Origin: Parvularcula sp964556115
Lineage (GTDB): Bacteria > Pseudomonadota > Alphaproteobacteria > Caulobacterales > Parvularculaceae
NCBI GenBank assembly: GCA_964556115.1
Contig: CAZKVC010000013.1
Span: 1-63,324, forward strand
Length of the DNA: 63,324 bases
Reading direction: 5' to 3'
The position numbers and the translations under genes are program-made. Below the pieces are notes generated by a model that had not been told where the DNA came from, did not search any database, and worked only from the letters and a program-made list of their open reading frames with translations. Shown here piece by piece: positions 25,606 through 33,965 of this stretch (the first letter of the stretch is position 1; every line of letters begins with the position of its first letter).

Positions 25606-26685
25606 TCACTCCTGGGCTTCGTAAAGCCCGTAGACGTCGCTGATCGCTTTCAGGCCATCATCGTCATTGGTCATGTAGAGGGTCGCCTCCCGCCGCAGGC
25701 GGTCGAGATGGAAATAGCTCTGGAAATTGCCATTGTTGCCCGCATGGAAAACGATGGTCCGGCCGCGCACCACTTCCACGGGAAGGCCAAGGCTGAAGCC
25801 GGTCCGCTCGACGCCGTTCTCTTCGGCGTCCTCGGGCAGGGCGGTCTCCTTCTGGATCGTGGTCATGGCCGCGAGCGAGGCACTGCTGAGATCGGACCCG
25901 TCGCAGAGCTTGCCGATGAAGCGGGCATAGTCGGAAACGGTGGTCAGAAGCCCCGCCGCCGCTTCGGCCTGGGGCACGAAGGAGGCGGGCGTGCCTGCCT
26001 CGCCCTCCGCTGGCGGACGGACCGGATAGCCGAGGGCGGGCTCTGAGCCTTGGGGCATCTCTCCTGCGAAGGCGGAGGAGGCCATGGCCTCGCCGAGATA
26101 AGTGTCGAAAAGTGCCTGCAGGCTCTCGCCGGTCTTCGCCTCCGTCCAGCGCTGGAGGAGCTGGATCGCTTCGCCCGAATAGGTCTGGGTCGTGCCGGGC
26201 TCGGCCAAAAAGTCGAGGGGGACCACCACGTCCGGCGTATAGGGATTGCCCGCCCAGTTGGGCAGCCCCGAATGGTGCGTCAGGATCATGCGGGGTGTGA
26301 GCTTCTCGAAGCTTGCCGTGTCGGAAATCCGGGAGTCGTCGATGGTCTCGGCGATCGGCTCATCGAGATCGATCCGGCCTTCGTCGGCCAGCCGCATGAC
26401 GATGTAGGCGAGAACCGGCTTCGACATCGAGGCGGCTTCGAAGAGGGTATCGTCCGAAACGGCGCGGCCTGCTGCCTTGTCCGCCAGGCCGTAATGCTTC
26501 GTGCGGCTCAGTTCGCAATCCTCGATGACGGCGATGGCCATGCCGGGAACGCCGTGCTCCTCCATGGCGGAGAGGACGGCTGTCTCGCTCGGAAGAAGCG
26601 TGAAGAGACGCGGCGCTTCCGCCGTCTCGATGGTGCAACCGGCCGCGAGCATCGCCGCTGCGGAAACTGTCATGCTTCTTCTCAT
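25606..26685 (-). CDS. Serine hydrolase of the beta-lactamase/class C family, probable lipoprotein
   Basis: The N-terminus has a lipobox, AMLAAGC, after a charged MRRS start. The SxxK motif is SMSKPV near residue 87 and the YxN-like tyrosine is in QTYSGEAIQ. The C-terminal stretch FHAGNNGNFQSYFH takes the place of the KTG/HxG box. These proteins (EstB, D-aminopeptidase or peptidase relatives) act in the periplasm on esters or peptidoglycan fragments. It diverges from the ABC exporter with 126 bases between. True beta-lactamase activity is not implied. Confidence 0.82.
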   Translation of the reverse strand: MRRSMTVSAAAMLAAGCTIETAEAPRLFTLLPSETAVLSAMEEHGVPGMAIAVIEDCELSRTKHYGLADKAAGRAVSDDTLFEAASMSKPVLAYIVMRLADEGRIDLDEPIAETIDDSRISDTASFEKLTPRMILTHHSGLPNWAGNPYTPDVVVPLDFLAEPGTTQTYSGEAIQLLQRWTEAKTGESLQALFDTYLGEAMASSAFAGEMPQGSEPALGYPVRPPAEGEAGTPASFVPQAEAAAGLLTTVSDYARFIGKLCDGSDLSSASLAAMTTIQKETALPEDAEENGVERTGFSLGLPVEVVRGRTIVFHAGNNGNFQSYFHLDRLRREATLYMTNDDDGLKAISDVYGLYEAQE

Positions 26686-26811
26686 GGAACCTGCCTTCGC
26701 CAGAACTGAACATTGCGAAACGCACAGTTAGGGATCGCCGCGGAGAATTGCTCGTTTTTTTCGAGGCGGCTTTTTCTGGACCGTTCCGACGGTGCGAGGC
26801 AAAGCGAGGTC

Positions 26812-28605
26812 ATGAGCGGGACGAAACGATCCATGATGCGGCGGGTCTGGGGTGAAGCGTTGCGGCCCTATCGCGGGCGGCTGTTCCTCGCGCTCGTCTT
26901 CATGATCGGTCTCGCTTTGGCCGAGGTCGGCTTCGTTCTCACCACCGAATGGATCTTCGCAGGGCTCGAGCCGGATCGGGAAAGCCGCTTTGCGAATGTC
27001 GACGCCGGCCGGGTCATGGTGCTTGGCCCGCTTCTCATCATTCTCCTCGCCGTACTCCAGGCCGGCTTCTTCTATGCGCAGAGCGTGACGGCCCAGGGGG
27101 TCGCGGTCTCTGTCCTGAGGGACCTGCAAAAGGCGATGTTCAGCGCCATCCTCCGCTACGATCTTGGTATGCTGAAGGGCCGCAATGACGGCGGCGCGAA
27201 GATCGGTGGGCTCGTCTCGCGCTTCACCAACGACATGACCGTGCTGCGCGACAGCCTGCGCCGGGTGCCCAATGCGGTGCGCGACATTGTCCGGCTGATC
27301 GGGTTCGTCAGCGTGCTGGCCTTCCTCGATGTGGTCCTGTTCCTTTGCGTGCTGGCGATCTATCCGCTGATCGGCATACCGATCACGGTGATCGGCAAGG
27401 CGATCCGGAGGCTCGCGCGCAAGGTGCAAGGCCAGATCGGCGACGTGACCGGCCTTCTGAGCGAGAGCCTGGCCGGGCAGGAGACGATCAAGGGCTACGG
27501 CCTTCAGGCCTACGAGGAAGACCGTCTCGGCGGCGCCTTCGAAGAGCGGCGGAGCCTCCTTTTGCGGCTGGTGCGGCTTCAGGCGGCGAACGAGCCGGTG
27601 ATTACCATCATCGCATCGTTCTCGATCGCCTTCATCATCGCGGTTGCGGCCTTCAGGATCGACCAGGGGCTTCTGACAGGACCGGAGCTGGTCGCCTTCC
27701 TCATCGCCATGGCGCTTCTCAGCCAGCCGGCTCGGGGTCTCGGCACGCTGAACGCGGTTCTCCAAGAAGGCCTCGCGGCGCTCGAACGGGTCTACAGCGT
27801 GGTGGACCAGCGTCCGGCCATCTCCGATCCTGAAGACCACAGGCCGCTTTCCCTCTCCGCGGGGCAGGCCCCGGCCATCCGCTTCGAAGACGTGCGCTTC
27901 TCCTATGACGAGGCCGCGCCGCTGCTTCGCGGTTTCGATCTCGAAGCGGTGCCGGGAAGCACGGTGGCGCTGGTCGGGCCGTCGGGTGCAGGCAAGTCCA
28001 CCGTCTTCGGGCTCCTGCCACGTTTCTACGAGGCGGAAGGCGGCCGGATCACCATCAACGGCACGGCCATTGACCAGGTCCCCCTGGCTGAGCTCCGCGC
28101 CGCCATGAGCATTGTCAGCCAGACGCCGATCCTGTTCGACACAACCGTCGCCGAGAACATCCGTCTCGGTGATCTCGATGCGGATCGCTCGGCCATCGAG
28201 GACGCTGCGAAGGCGGCGGCGGCCCACGACTTCATCACCCGCCTGCCCGATGGCTATGACACGCGGGTGGGCGAGGGCGGTTCCGCGCTTTCAGGCGGGG
28301 AGCGGCAGCGGATCGCGATCGCGCGCGCCTTCCTCAAGAACGCGCCGATCCTGCTGCTCGACGAAGCGACCTCGGCCCTTGATGCGGAAAGCGAGAGGCT
28401 GATCGAAGAGGCGATGGCGCGCCTGCGCGAAGGGCGCACCACGCTGATCATCGCGCACCGGCTGTCGACCATCCGCGACGCGGACCTTATCGCCGTCATG
28501 CAGGCCGGGGAGGTCGTCGAGAGCGGCAGCCATGAAGAGCTGACGGCGAAAGGCGGTCTCTATGCGAGGCTGATCGCGCTTCAGGACCGTCAGCCTGCGT
28601 CATGA
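26812..28605 (+). CDS. ABC exporter, fused permease and ATPase (MsbA-like)
   Basis: A six-helix membrane domain (about residues 15-310) is joined to an ABC ATPase with Walker A GPSGAGKST, Q-loop SQTPILF, signature SGGERQR, Walker B ILLLDEATSALD and switch IIAHRLST. MsbA-type exporters flip lipid A-core or other lipids. The start is ATG 26812 (GCGAGGT upstream, 597 residues), not the first codon of the longer frame. Overlap with the EamA gene (4 bases) makes an operon of exporter, EamA and amidase. A lipid A role is plausible but not proven. Confidence 0.88.
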   Translation: MSGTKRSMMRRVWGEALRPYRGRLFLALVFMIGLALAEVGFVLTTEWIFAGLEPDRESRFANVDAGRVMVLGPLLIILLAVLQAGFFYAQSVTAQGVAVSVLRDLQKAMFSAILRYDLGMLKGRNDGGAKIGGLVSRFTNDMTVLRDSLRRVPNAVRDIVRLIGFVSVLAFLDVVLFLCVLAIYPLIGIPITVIGKAIRRLARKVQGQIGDVTGLLSESLAGQETIKGYGLQAYEEDRLGGAFEERRSLLLRLVRLQAANEPVITIIASFSIAFIIAVAAFRIDQGLLTGPELVAFLIAMALLSQPARGLGTLNAVLQEGLAALERVYSVVDQRPAISDPEDHRPLSLSAGQAPAIRFEDVRFSYDEAAPLLRGFDLEAVPGSTVALVGPSGAGKSTVFGLLPRFYEAEGGRITINGTAIDQVPLAELRAAMSIVSQTPILFDTTVAENIRLGDLDADRSAIEDAAKAAAAHDFITRLPDGYDTRVGEGGSALSGGERQRIAIARAFLKNAPILLLDEATSALDAESERLIEEAMARLREGRTTLIIAHRLSTIRDADLIAVMQAGEVVESGSHEELTAKGGLYARLIALQDRQPAS

Positions 28606-29537
28606 ACCCGCTGCATCTTGGCCTGCTTCTTCTGATCTGCCTCGCCTGGGGCTTCCATGTCATCGTCATCAAACTGACGGTCGAGATGATCGCGCCGCTC
28701 GACTACGTGGCCATCCGCATGGTGCTTCTGGCGGCGATTCTCGCGCCGCTTCTGCGCTGGTACCCGGGCCGGATGAAGCGGGTCGTCATCGGCGGCGCGT
28801 GCTTTGGCGGGATCAACTACGTCTTCATGTTCAGCGGTCTGAAGCTTCTCACCGCATCGATCGGCGCTGTACTGATGGAAAGCTATGTCATCATCGCAAC
28901 GCTCTTCTCGATTCTGTTCCTCGGTGAGACCGTTGGCTGGAAGAGGATGGCCGGCATCGGCTCTGCGCTTCTCGGTGTCATGGTGATCGCCACCGCGGAC
29001 GGAGACCTGACGGGTAGCGCGAACCTGCCCCTCGGCGCCGTGCTGATCATCTGCGCCATGACGGCCGAGGCAACGGGCGCGCTTTACGTCAAGAAGATCG
29101 AGGGGATACCGCCCTTGCGGATGCTCGCCTGGTTCGCGCTTGTCGGCTGCGCGATCACCATGACCCTCGCGCTGGTCTTCGAGGGGGATCATTTCGCCTT
29201 CGTTGCCGAAGGCAACATGCTGCCGGTGGGGTTGGCGCTCGGTTACTCGGTGCTCGTCGCCTCGCTCTTCGGTCATACGAGCTATTACTGGCTCTTGAGG
29301 CGGGTACCGCTCAGCCTCCTCGCGCCCTCGGGTCTCCTCATCACGCTGGTCGCTGTCGGCTTCGGTGTTGTGCTCTTGGGCGATCCTTTGACACCGCGTG
29401 TGATCCTCGGGGCAATTTTGGTGTTGGCGGGTGTCGGAGTCGTCCTGATCCGCAGCAATCGGGCGAAGACGTCACGCACCGAACCCCCCGCCCAGGGCGC
29501 CGTCGAAGCTGGGCTGAGCGAGGAAACAAGGCCATGA
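28602..29537 (+). CDS. EamA/DMT-family transporter
   Basis: The 311-residue protein has ten predicted membrane segments in two EamA repeats, beginning LHLGLLLLICLAWGFHVIVI and with a second repeat starting at about 150 (LGAVLIICAMTAEATGALY). The drug/metabolite superfamily exports amino acids, nucleosides or other small molecules; the substrate cannot be told. It overlaps both neighbours by 4 bases. Confidence 0.9.
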   Translation: MNPLHLGLLLLICLAWGFHVIVIKLTVEMIAPLDYVAIRMVLLAAILAPLLRWYPGRMKRVVIGGACFGGINYVFMFSGLKLLTASIGAVLMESYVIIATLFSILFLGETVGWKRMAGIGSALLGVMVIATADGDLTGSANLPLGAVLIICAMTAEATGALYVKKIEGIPPLRMLAWFALVGCAITMTLALVFEGDHFAFVAEGNMLPVGLALGYSVLVASLFGHTSYYWLLRRVPLSLLAPSGLLITLVAVGFGVVLLGDPLTPRVILGAILVLAGVGVVLIRSNRAKTSRTEPPAQGAVEAGLSEETRP

Positions 29538-30232
29538 GCAAGACCTACAAGTCCCCCAATCACGGCGACCGGAAGGGCCGCGAGGTCTCGATGATCGTGC
29601 TGCACTATACCGGCATGAAGACGGCAGAGGAGTCGCTGGAGCGGCTTTGTGACCCCGAATCAGAAGTCTCCGCCCACTACCTGATCGAGGAAAGCGGCCG
29701 CCAACATGCGTTGGTACCGGAGGACCGGCGGGCGTGGCATTCGGGCGTCGGAACCTGGGCCGGTGAGGACGACATCAACTCGATCTCGATCGGCATCGAG
29801 CTTCAGAACCCCGGCCATGAATGGGGCTATCGGGACTTTCCCGACGAGCAGATCGACAGCCTCATCGCGCTGATGCACGGGGTGCGTGAGCGCCACCGTG
29901 TGCCTCGGGCGCGGATCGTCGGCCATGCTGATGTGGCGCCTGCGCGCAAGGAGGATCCGGGTGAGAAGTTTCCCTGGCAGGTCCTCGCGGCGGAAGAACT
30001 CGCCATCGGTCCGTGGTCGGGCAAGATGCCCGAGACGCTTCTGCCAGAAGACGAAGCACTGCAGCTGCTCGAGAAAATCGGCTACGCTGTGTCGAGCTAC
30101 GGCGCAGTGCCTTCGGTGATCGCCTTTCAGCGGCGCTTCTGCCCTCGCTGCTTAGGGGAAGGAATGGGCGAGGAAACCCGCGCCGCCATCGCCGAGGTCG
30201 CCAAGAAGGCCGCCGCGCTCCCTCAACGCTAA
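29534..30232 (+). CDS. N-acetylmuramoyl-L-alanine amidase, AmpD-like
   Basis: An amidase_2 domain (residues about 5-150) has the zinc ligands in VLHYTGM (first His), GHADVAPARKEDPGEKFPW (second His and the DPG) and an SISIGIELQNPG strand. A C-terminal PGRP-type binding repeat (about 165-225, VIAFQRRFCPRCLGEG) follows. No signal peptide is seen, so it is likely cytosolic and recycles anhydromuropeptides like AmpD. It ends 4 bases past the stop of a small minus-strand gene. Confidence 0.9.
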   Translation: MSKTYKSPNHGDRKGREVSMIVLHYTGMKTAEESLERLCDPESEVSAHYLIEESGRQHALVPEDRRAWHSGVGTWAGEDDINSISIGIELQNPGHEWGYRDFPDEQIDSLIALMHGVRERHRVPRARIVGHADVAPARKEDPGEKFPWQVLAAEELAIGPWSGKMPETLLPEDEALQLLEKIGYAVSSYGAVPSVIAFQRRFCPRCLGEGMGEETRAAIAEVAKKAAALPQR

Positions 30233-30321
30233 CCGAAGAAGCCGGCGTGCCATACGGCCCAAAGGACGACCAGCGCGAAGAGAACGAAGCCGATGCCGAA
30301 GACGGAGCGGTTGTTTTTCAT
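30229..30321 (-). CDS. 30-residue single-pass membrane protein
   Basis: From ATG 30321 the frame encodes 30 residues: a short basic start MKNNRSVFG, one hydrophobic helix of about 17 residues (IGFVLFALVVLWAVWHA) and GFFG. GGAGG lies 8 bases upstream of the ATG, a strong ribosome site. It overlaps the 3' end of the amidase gene. No family is recognised; the frame further upstream lacks support. Confidence 0.6.
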   Translation of the reverse strand: MKNNRSVFGIGFVLFALVVLWAVWHAGFFG

Positions 30322-30373
30322 GGTGCCGGCCTCCACCGAAAAGCCGGCTGCTAGCCGCTTTCGGCCCTTCCGA

Positions 30374-30853
30374 TCAAGCGTCCCGGGTGTGGGCAAGCAC
30401 GCCCGAGAAGGGGCTCGGTTCCGCAAGAAACTCGCCGCGGCGTGCCTGACGCATGACGAGATAGATAATGAGCCCCAAGGGACCCGCGAAGAAGGTCAGA
30501 AGCAGCGGCAGCACGATCAGGAGATGCGGTACGCTGTTGGCCCTCGCGTCCCGCGCCATCCAGGCGCCGACAAAGAGGTCGAAGGCCAGATAGTGGGTCC
30601 ACGCCGCAACAAAGCCATATGGATCGCCAAGCATGGCCATCGTGCTCTCCAGCGTGGAGAAGTCCGGCCATTCGACGGCACCGCTTTCGGTCATCAGGCG
30701 GACCATCAGCGTGCCGTAGAGAAGCGCGAGAAGCGGAACGGTCACACCGAACGCCATGGTCTGGCTGTAGCGCCAGCGCGGCAGCAGGATAAGAAGGGTC
30801 CAGGCGGGCAAGACCGCCATGTTGACCACCAGAAAGAGAGAGTCAGCGCTCAC
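30374..30853 (-). CDS. ABA4-like (DUF4281) membrane protein
   Basis: The 159-residue protein has four predicted membrane helices and the ABA4-family pattern WTHYLAFDLFVGAWMARDA, which in plants belongs to a protein needed for neoxanthin formation. The bacterial function is unknown. The GTG at 30853 has GAGGAG 6 bases upstream, so I start there instead of at 30868. The 3' end faces the small 30-residue gene on the same strand. Confidence 0.8.
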   Translation of the reverse strand: MSADSLFLVVNMAVLPAWTLLILLPRWRYSQTMAFGVTVPLLALLYGTLMVRLMTESGAVEWPDFSTLESTMAMLGDPYGFVAAWTHYLAFDLFVGAWMARDARANSVPHLLIVLPLLLTFFAGPLGLIIYLVMRQARRGEFLAEPSPFSGVLAHTRDA

Positions 30854-30903
30854 GGGTTCTCCTCGCACTTGCTGTTCTCAGACCTAGACCATGGGAGGCG
30901 CAT

Positions 30904-31431
30904 GTGGCGAATTTAAGGCAGCCCGAAGAGGATTGGCTTTATGTCGTCATGGGGCCGGCCGGCGCGGGCAAGAGCACCATCGGCAGCCTCCTGGCTGAGA
31001 CGGTGAAGGTGCCGTTCCTGGAAGGCGACAGCTTTCACCCGCCTGCCAATGTCCAGAAAATCATGTCAGGCGAAGGCCTGACGACCAAGGACAGAGAGCC
31101 TTGGCTCGCCGCGATCGTCCGGGCCGTGAACACGCATGAGGCACCTCGTATCGTGCTCTCCTGCTCCGCGCTCAATGACGAAATCCGCAGGCACCTGGAA
31201 GAGAAGGCTCAACGGCGGGTGGTCTTCATGCTGCTCGATGTTCCGAAGGCAGAGCTCCTGCGGCGGTTGAAGCAACGCGAAGGGCATTTTGCAGGTCCCG
31301 AGCTTCTCGAAAGCCAGCTTGCGGCGATGGACGACGCACCGGGTATCTCGACTTTCGATGCGACGCCGACGCCGGAAGAGGTCGCGGGGCGGATGGCCAG
31401 CTATCTGGACAAGGTCACAAGGTCCTGCTGA
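30904..31431 (+). CDS. gntK: Gluconokinase
   Basis: GntK phosphorylates gluconate to 6-phosphogluconate. The P-loop is MGPAGAGKSTIGSLLAE (about 16-32), followed by FLEGDSFHPPANVQKMS-type contact FLEGDSFHPPANVQKIMSG (gluconate site) and LTTKDREPWL. Near the end, REGHFAGPELLESQLAAM is the lid-region signature. The start is GTG 30904 with GGGAGG 5 bases upstream. Length 175 is normal. It overlaps the convergent DUF188 gene by 17 bases. Confidence 0.93.
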   Translation: MANLRQPEEDWLYVVMGPAGAGKSTIGSLLAETVKVPFLEGDSFHPPANVQKIMSGEGLTTKDREPWLAAIVRAVNTHEAPRIVLSCSALNDEIRRHLEEKAQRRVVFMLLDVPKAELLRRLKQREGHFAGPELLESQLAAMDDAPGISTFDATPTPEEVAGRMASYLDKVTRSC

Positions 31432-31864
31432 GCGCGAGGTCGAGCCCTTGCAGGAAACGTGAGCGGTCTTCCTTGGAGAAGGGCGGCGCACCCTTGCCGA
31501 ACTGGTCGCCGCTGCCGCGCAAGTCGTTCATGATGGCACGCGTGGCGATGGCGGCGCCGATCGTATCTTCCGTGAACGGCTTGCCGTTCGGCCCGATCAC
31601 TGCGGCTTCGGCCTTCAGGCACCGGTCGGCGAGAAGAATGTCCGCCGTAACGACCACTTTTCCGGGGCCGGCCAGTCCCGCGATCTTGTCGTCAGCTTCG
31701 TCGAACCCCCCGCCGACGGTCATCTGCTGGATATGCGGCGCGCGAGGCAGGCGGAAGCCCTGGTTCGCGATGAAGAGGACAGCGACCCCGTAGCGCTCAG
31801 CCACCCGGATGCACTCGTCCTTCACAGGGCAGGCATCGGCATCGACGAGAAGGGTGGGGGTCAT
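31415..31864 (-). CDS. YaiI/YqxD family (DUF188) protein
   Basis: The 149-residue protein has the DUF188 signature: LLVDADACPVKDEC at the start, VGGGFDEADDKIA near residue 52, and VVTADILLADRCL near 72. The conserved aspartates suggest a PIN-like nuclease fold, but function is unproven. It is convergent with gntK. Confidence 0.9.
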   Translation of the reverse strand: MTPTLLVDADACPVKDECIRVAERYGVAVLFIANQGFRLPRAPHIQQMTVGGGFDEADDKIAGLAGPGKVVVTADILLADRCLKAEAAVIGPNGKPFTEDTIGAAIATRAIMNDLRGSGDQFGKGAPPFSKEDRSRFLQGLDLALSRTL

Positions 31865-31883
31865 ACTTTTGCCCTGTCGAGGA

Positions 31884-31947
31884 CCCCCTTCGCCCTTCGG
31901 GCACCCCCCGGCGAAGGGGGAGGGTTTGCTCCCCCATTTGGGGGAGC
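31884..31947. repeat. Palindromic intergenic repeat pair between rpoD and the DUF188 gene
   Basis: CCCCCTTCGCC (31884-31894) is a perfect inverted repeat of 31910-31920. A second hairpin, 31928-31947, has an 8-pair GCTCCCCC/GGGGGAGC stem around ATTT. These units belong to the same family as those around 16547-17005 and 38496-38927. They may end rpoD transcription. Confidence 0.6.
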
Positions 31948-31970
31948 TGTCGCGGAGCGACTGAAGGGGA

Positions 31971-33926
31971 TTAGTTGTCGAGGAAGCTGCGCAGCTTGCG
32001 GCTGCGGCTCGGGTGCTTGAGCTTGCGAAGCGCCTTCGCCTCGATCTGCCGGATGCGCTCTCGGGTGACCGAGAACTGCTGGCCGACCTCTTCGAGGGTA
32101 TGGTCCGTGTTCATGCCAATGCCGAAACGCATCCTCAACACACGCTCCTCACGCGGCGTCAGCGACGCGAGAACACGGGTCGTGGTCTCGCGCAGGTTCG
32201 ACTGGATCGCGGCGTCGATCGGCAGGATCGCGTTCTTGTCCTCGATGAAGTCGCCGAGATGGCTGTCTTCCTCGTCGCCGATCGGCGTTTCGAGAGAGAT
32301 CGGCTCCTTGGCGATCTTCATCACCTTGCGGACCTTCTCCAGAGGCATGGACAGTTTTGCGGCCAGCTCTTCGGGAGTCGGCTCGCGGCCGATCTCGTTC
32401 AGGATCTGGCGCGAAGTGCGGACGATCTTGTTGATCGTCTCGATCATATGAACCGGGATACGGATCGTACGGGCCTGGTCGGCGATCGAACGCGTTATCG
32501 CCTGGCGGATCCACCACGTCGCATAGGTCGAGAACTTGTAGCCCCGGCGGTATTCGAATTTATCCACCGCCTTCATGAGGCCGATATTGCCCTCCTGGAT
32601 CAGGTCCAGGAATTGGAGGCCGCGGTTGGTGTATTTCTTGGCGATGGAGATCACCAGGCGGAGATTGGCTTCCACCATCTCCTTCTTGGCGATCCGCGCC
32701 TCGCGCTCGCCCTTCTGGACGGTCTGCACGATCCGCCGGAAGTCGGAGACCGTGAGGCCGGTTTCCTGGCTGAGCTGGCCGATCTCATCGCGAATGGCGA
32801 CGATGTTGTCGTAGCCCTTGGTGGTAAAGTTCTGCCAGCCGCGCCCTTCGAGAGCGGAGACCCGCGGAAGCCACTCGGGATCGAGCTCGTTGCCGAGATA
32901 TTCCTGCAGGAATTCCTGCCGGTTCACGCCGTAGCTGTCGGCAAGACGGACAAGCTTGCCTTCGAGACCCATCAGCGCGCGGTTGATCGCGTAGAGCTGC
33001 TCGACCAGCGCTTCGATGCGGTGGTTGTGCAGGCGGACCGAGCGGACCCGCTCGACAATGTCCTTCTGGAGTTTCTTGAGGCGTTTGACCTGGTTCTCGG
33101 ACAGATCCTCGCCCTGGAGCTGCTGCTCGATCTGGATATCCTGCAGGCGGCGCAGCTTCTTGAAGTCGTCGGCGATGTCCTGGAAGGTCTGCATGACGCC
33201 TTCGCGCAGCTCGGCTTCCTTGGCCGAAAGCGAGAGGTCGCCCTCATCGAATTCGTCCTCGTCCTCGCCGGTTTCGGCGGCACGGGCTTCCTGCTCCTTC
33301 TGGACCTGTTCGGCGATTTCCGGCCGGGTCATGTCCGGCTTGCTTTCCGGACCGCCGGAGAAGGTCGCGTCGAGGTCGATAATGTCGCGCAGCAGAACGC
33401 GGCCTTCCTCGAGTTCCTCACGCCAGACGGTGATCGCCTCGAAGGTCAGCGAGCTCTCGCAGAGCGCGCGGATCATCGACTCGCGGCCAGCCTCGATCCT
33501 CTTGGCAATGGCGATCTCGCCCTCACGGGAAAGAAGATCGACCGCGCCCATCTCGCGCAGATACATGCGCACCGGGTCGTCCGTGCGGTCGCCATCGGCC
33601 TTGGTATTGGTGGTGACGGTCTGGGCCGTCTTCTTCTCGACGACAGCCGAGCCGGCGGCCTTCGCGCCATCCTTGGCGCGGTCCTCGTCTTCGGCTTCTT
33701 CGCCCTCGGTGACATTGATGCCCATGTCCGAGAGCTTGGACATGATGTCCTCGATCTGCTCGGAGCTGAATTCGTCCTCGGGGAGGACAGCGTTCAGCTG
33801 GTCATAGGTGATGTAACCCTTTTTCCTGGCCTCATCGATCATCTTCTTGACCGTGGCCAAGTTCATGTCGAGGATCGGGTTGTCCGCGGGTTCGTCGTTC
33901 TCAACGGCTTTGGAAGTCTTGCTCAT
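31971..33926 (-). CDS. rpoD: RNA polymerase primary sigma factor (sigma-70)
   Basis: The protein has 651 residues with region 1.1 (about 20-90), an acidic spacer, region 1.2 (DPVRMYLREMGAVDLLSREGE), a non-conserved insert, and regions 2-4. Region 2 contains YTNRGLQFLDLIQEGNIGLM and YKFSTYATWWIRQAITRSIA; region 4 carries the helix-turn-helix ending VTRERIRQIEAKALRKLKH. It lies 39 bases downstream of dnaG, giving the common dnaG-rpoD order. Confidence 0.98.
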   Translation of the reverse strand: MSKTSKAVENDEPADNPILDMNLATVKKMIDEARKKGYITYDQLNAVLPEDEFSSEQIEDIMSKLSDMGINVTEGEEAEDEDRAKDGAKAAGSAVVEKKTAQTVTTNTKADGDRTDDPVRMYLREMGAVDLLSREGEIAIAKRIEAGRESMIRALCESSLTFEAITVWREELEEGRVLLRDIIDLDATFSGGPESKPDMTRPEIAEQVQKEQEARAAETGEDEDEFDEGDLSLSAKEAELREGVMQTFQDIADDFKKLRRLQDIQIEQQLQGEDLSENQVKRLKKLQKDIVERVRSVRLHNHRIEALVEQLYAINRALMGLEGKLVRLADSYGVNRQEFLQEYLGNELDPEWLPRVSALEGRGWQNFTTKGYDNIVAIRDEIGQLSQETGLTVSDFRRIVQTVQKGEREARIAKKEMVEANLRLVISIAKKYTNRGLQFLDLIQEGNIGLMKAVDKFEYRRGYKFSTYATWWIRQAITRSIADQARTIRIPVHMIETINKIVRTSRQILNEIGREPTPEELAAKLSMPLEKVRKVMKIAKEPISLETPIGDEEDSHLGDFIEDKNAILPIDAAIQSNLRETTTRVLASLTPREERVLRMRFGIGMNTDHTLEEVGQQFSVTRERIRQIEAKALRKLKHPSRSRKLRSFLDN

Positions 33927-33965
33927 TCAGCCCCTTGCGCGCCTTCTTCCGGGAAGCGGGAGGGG

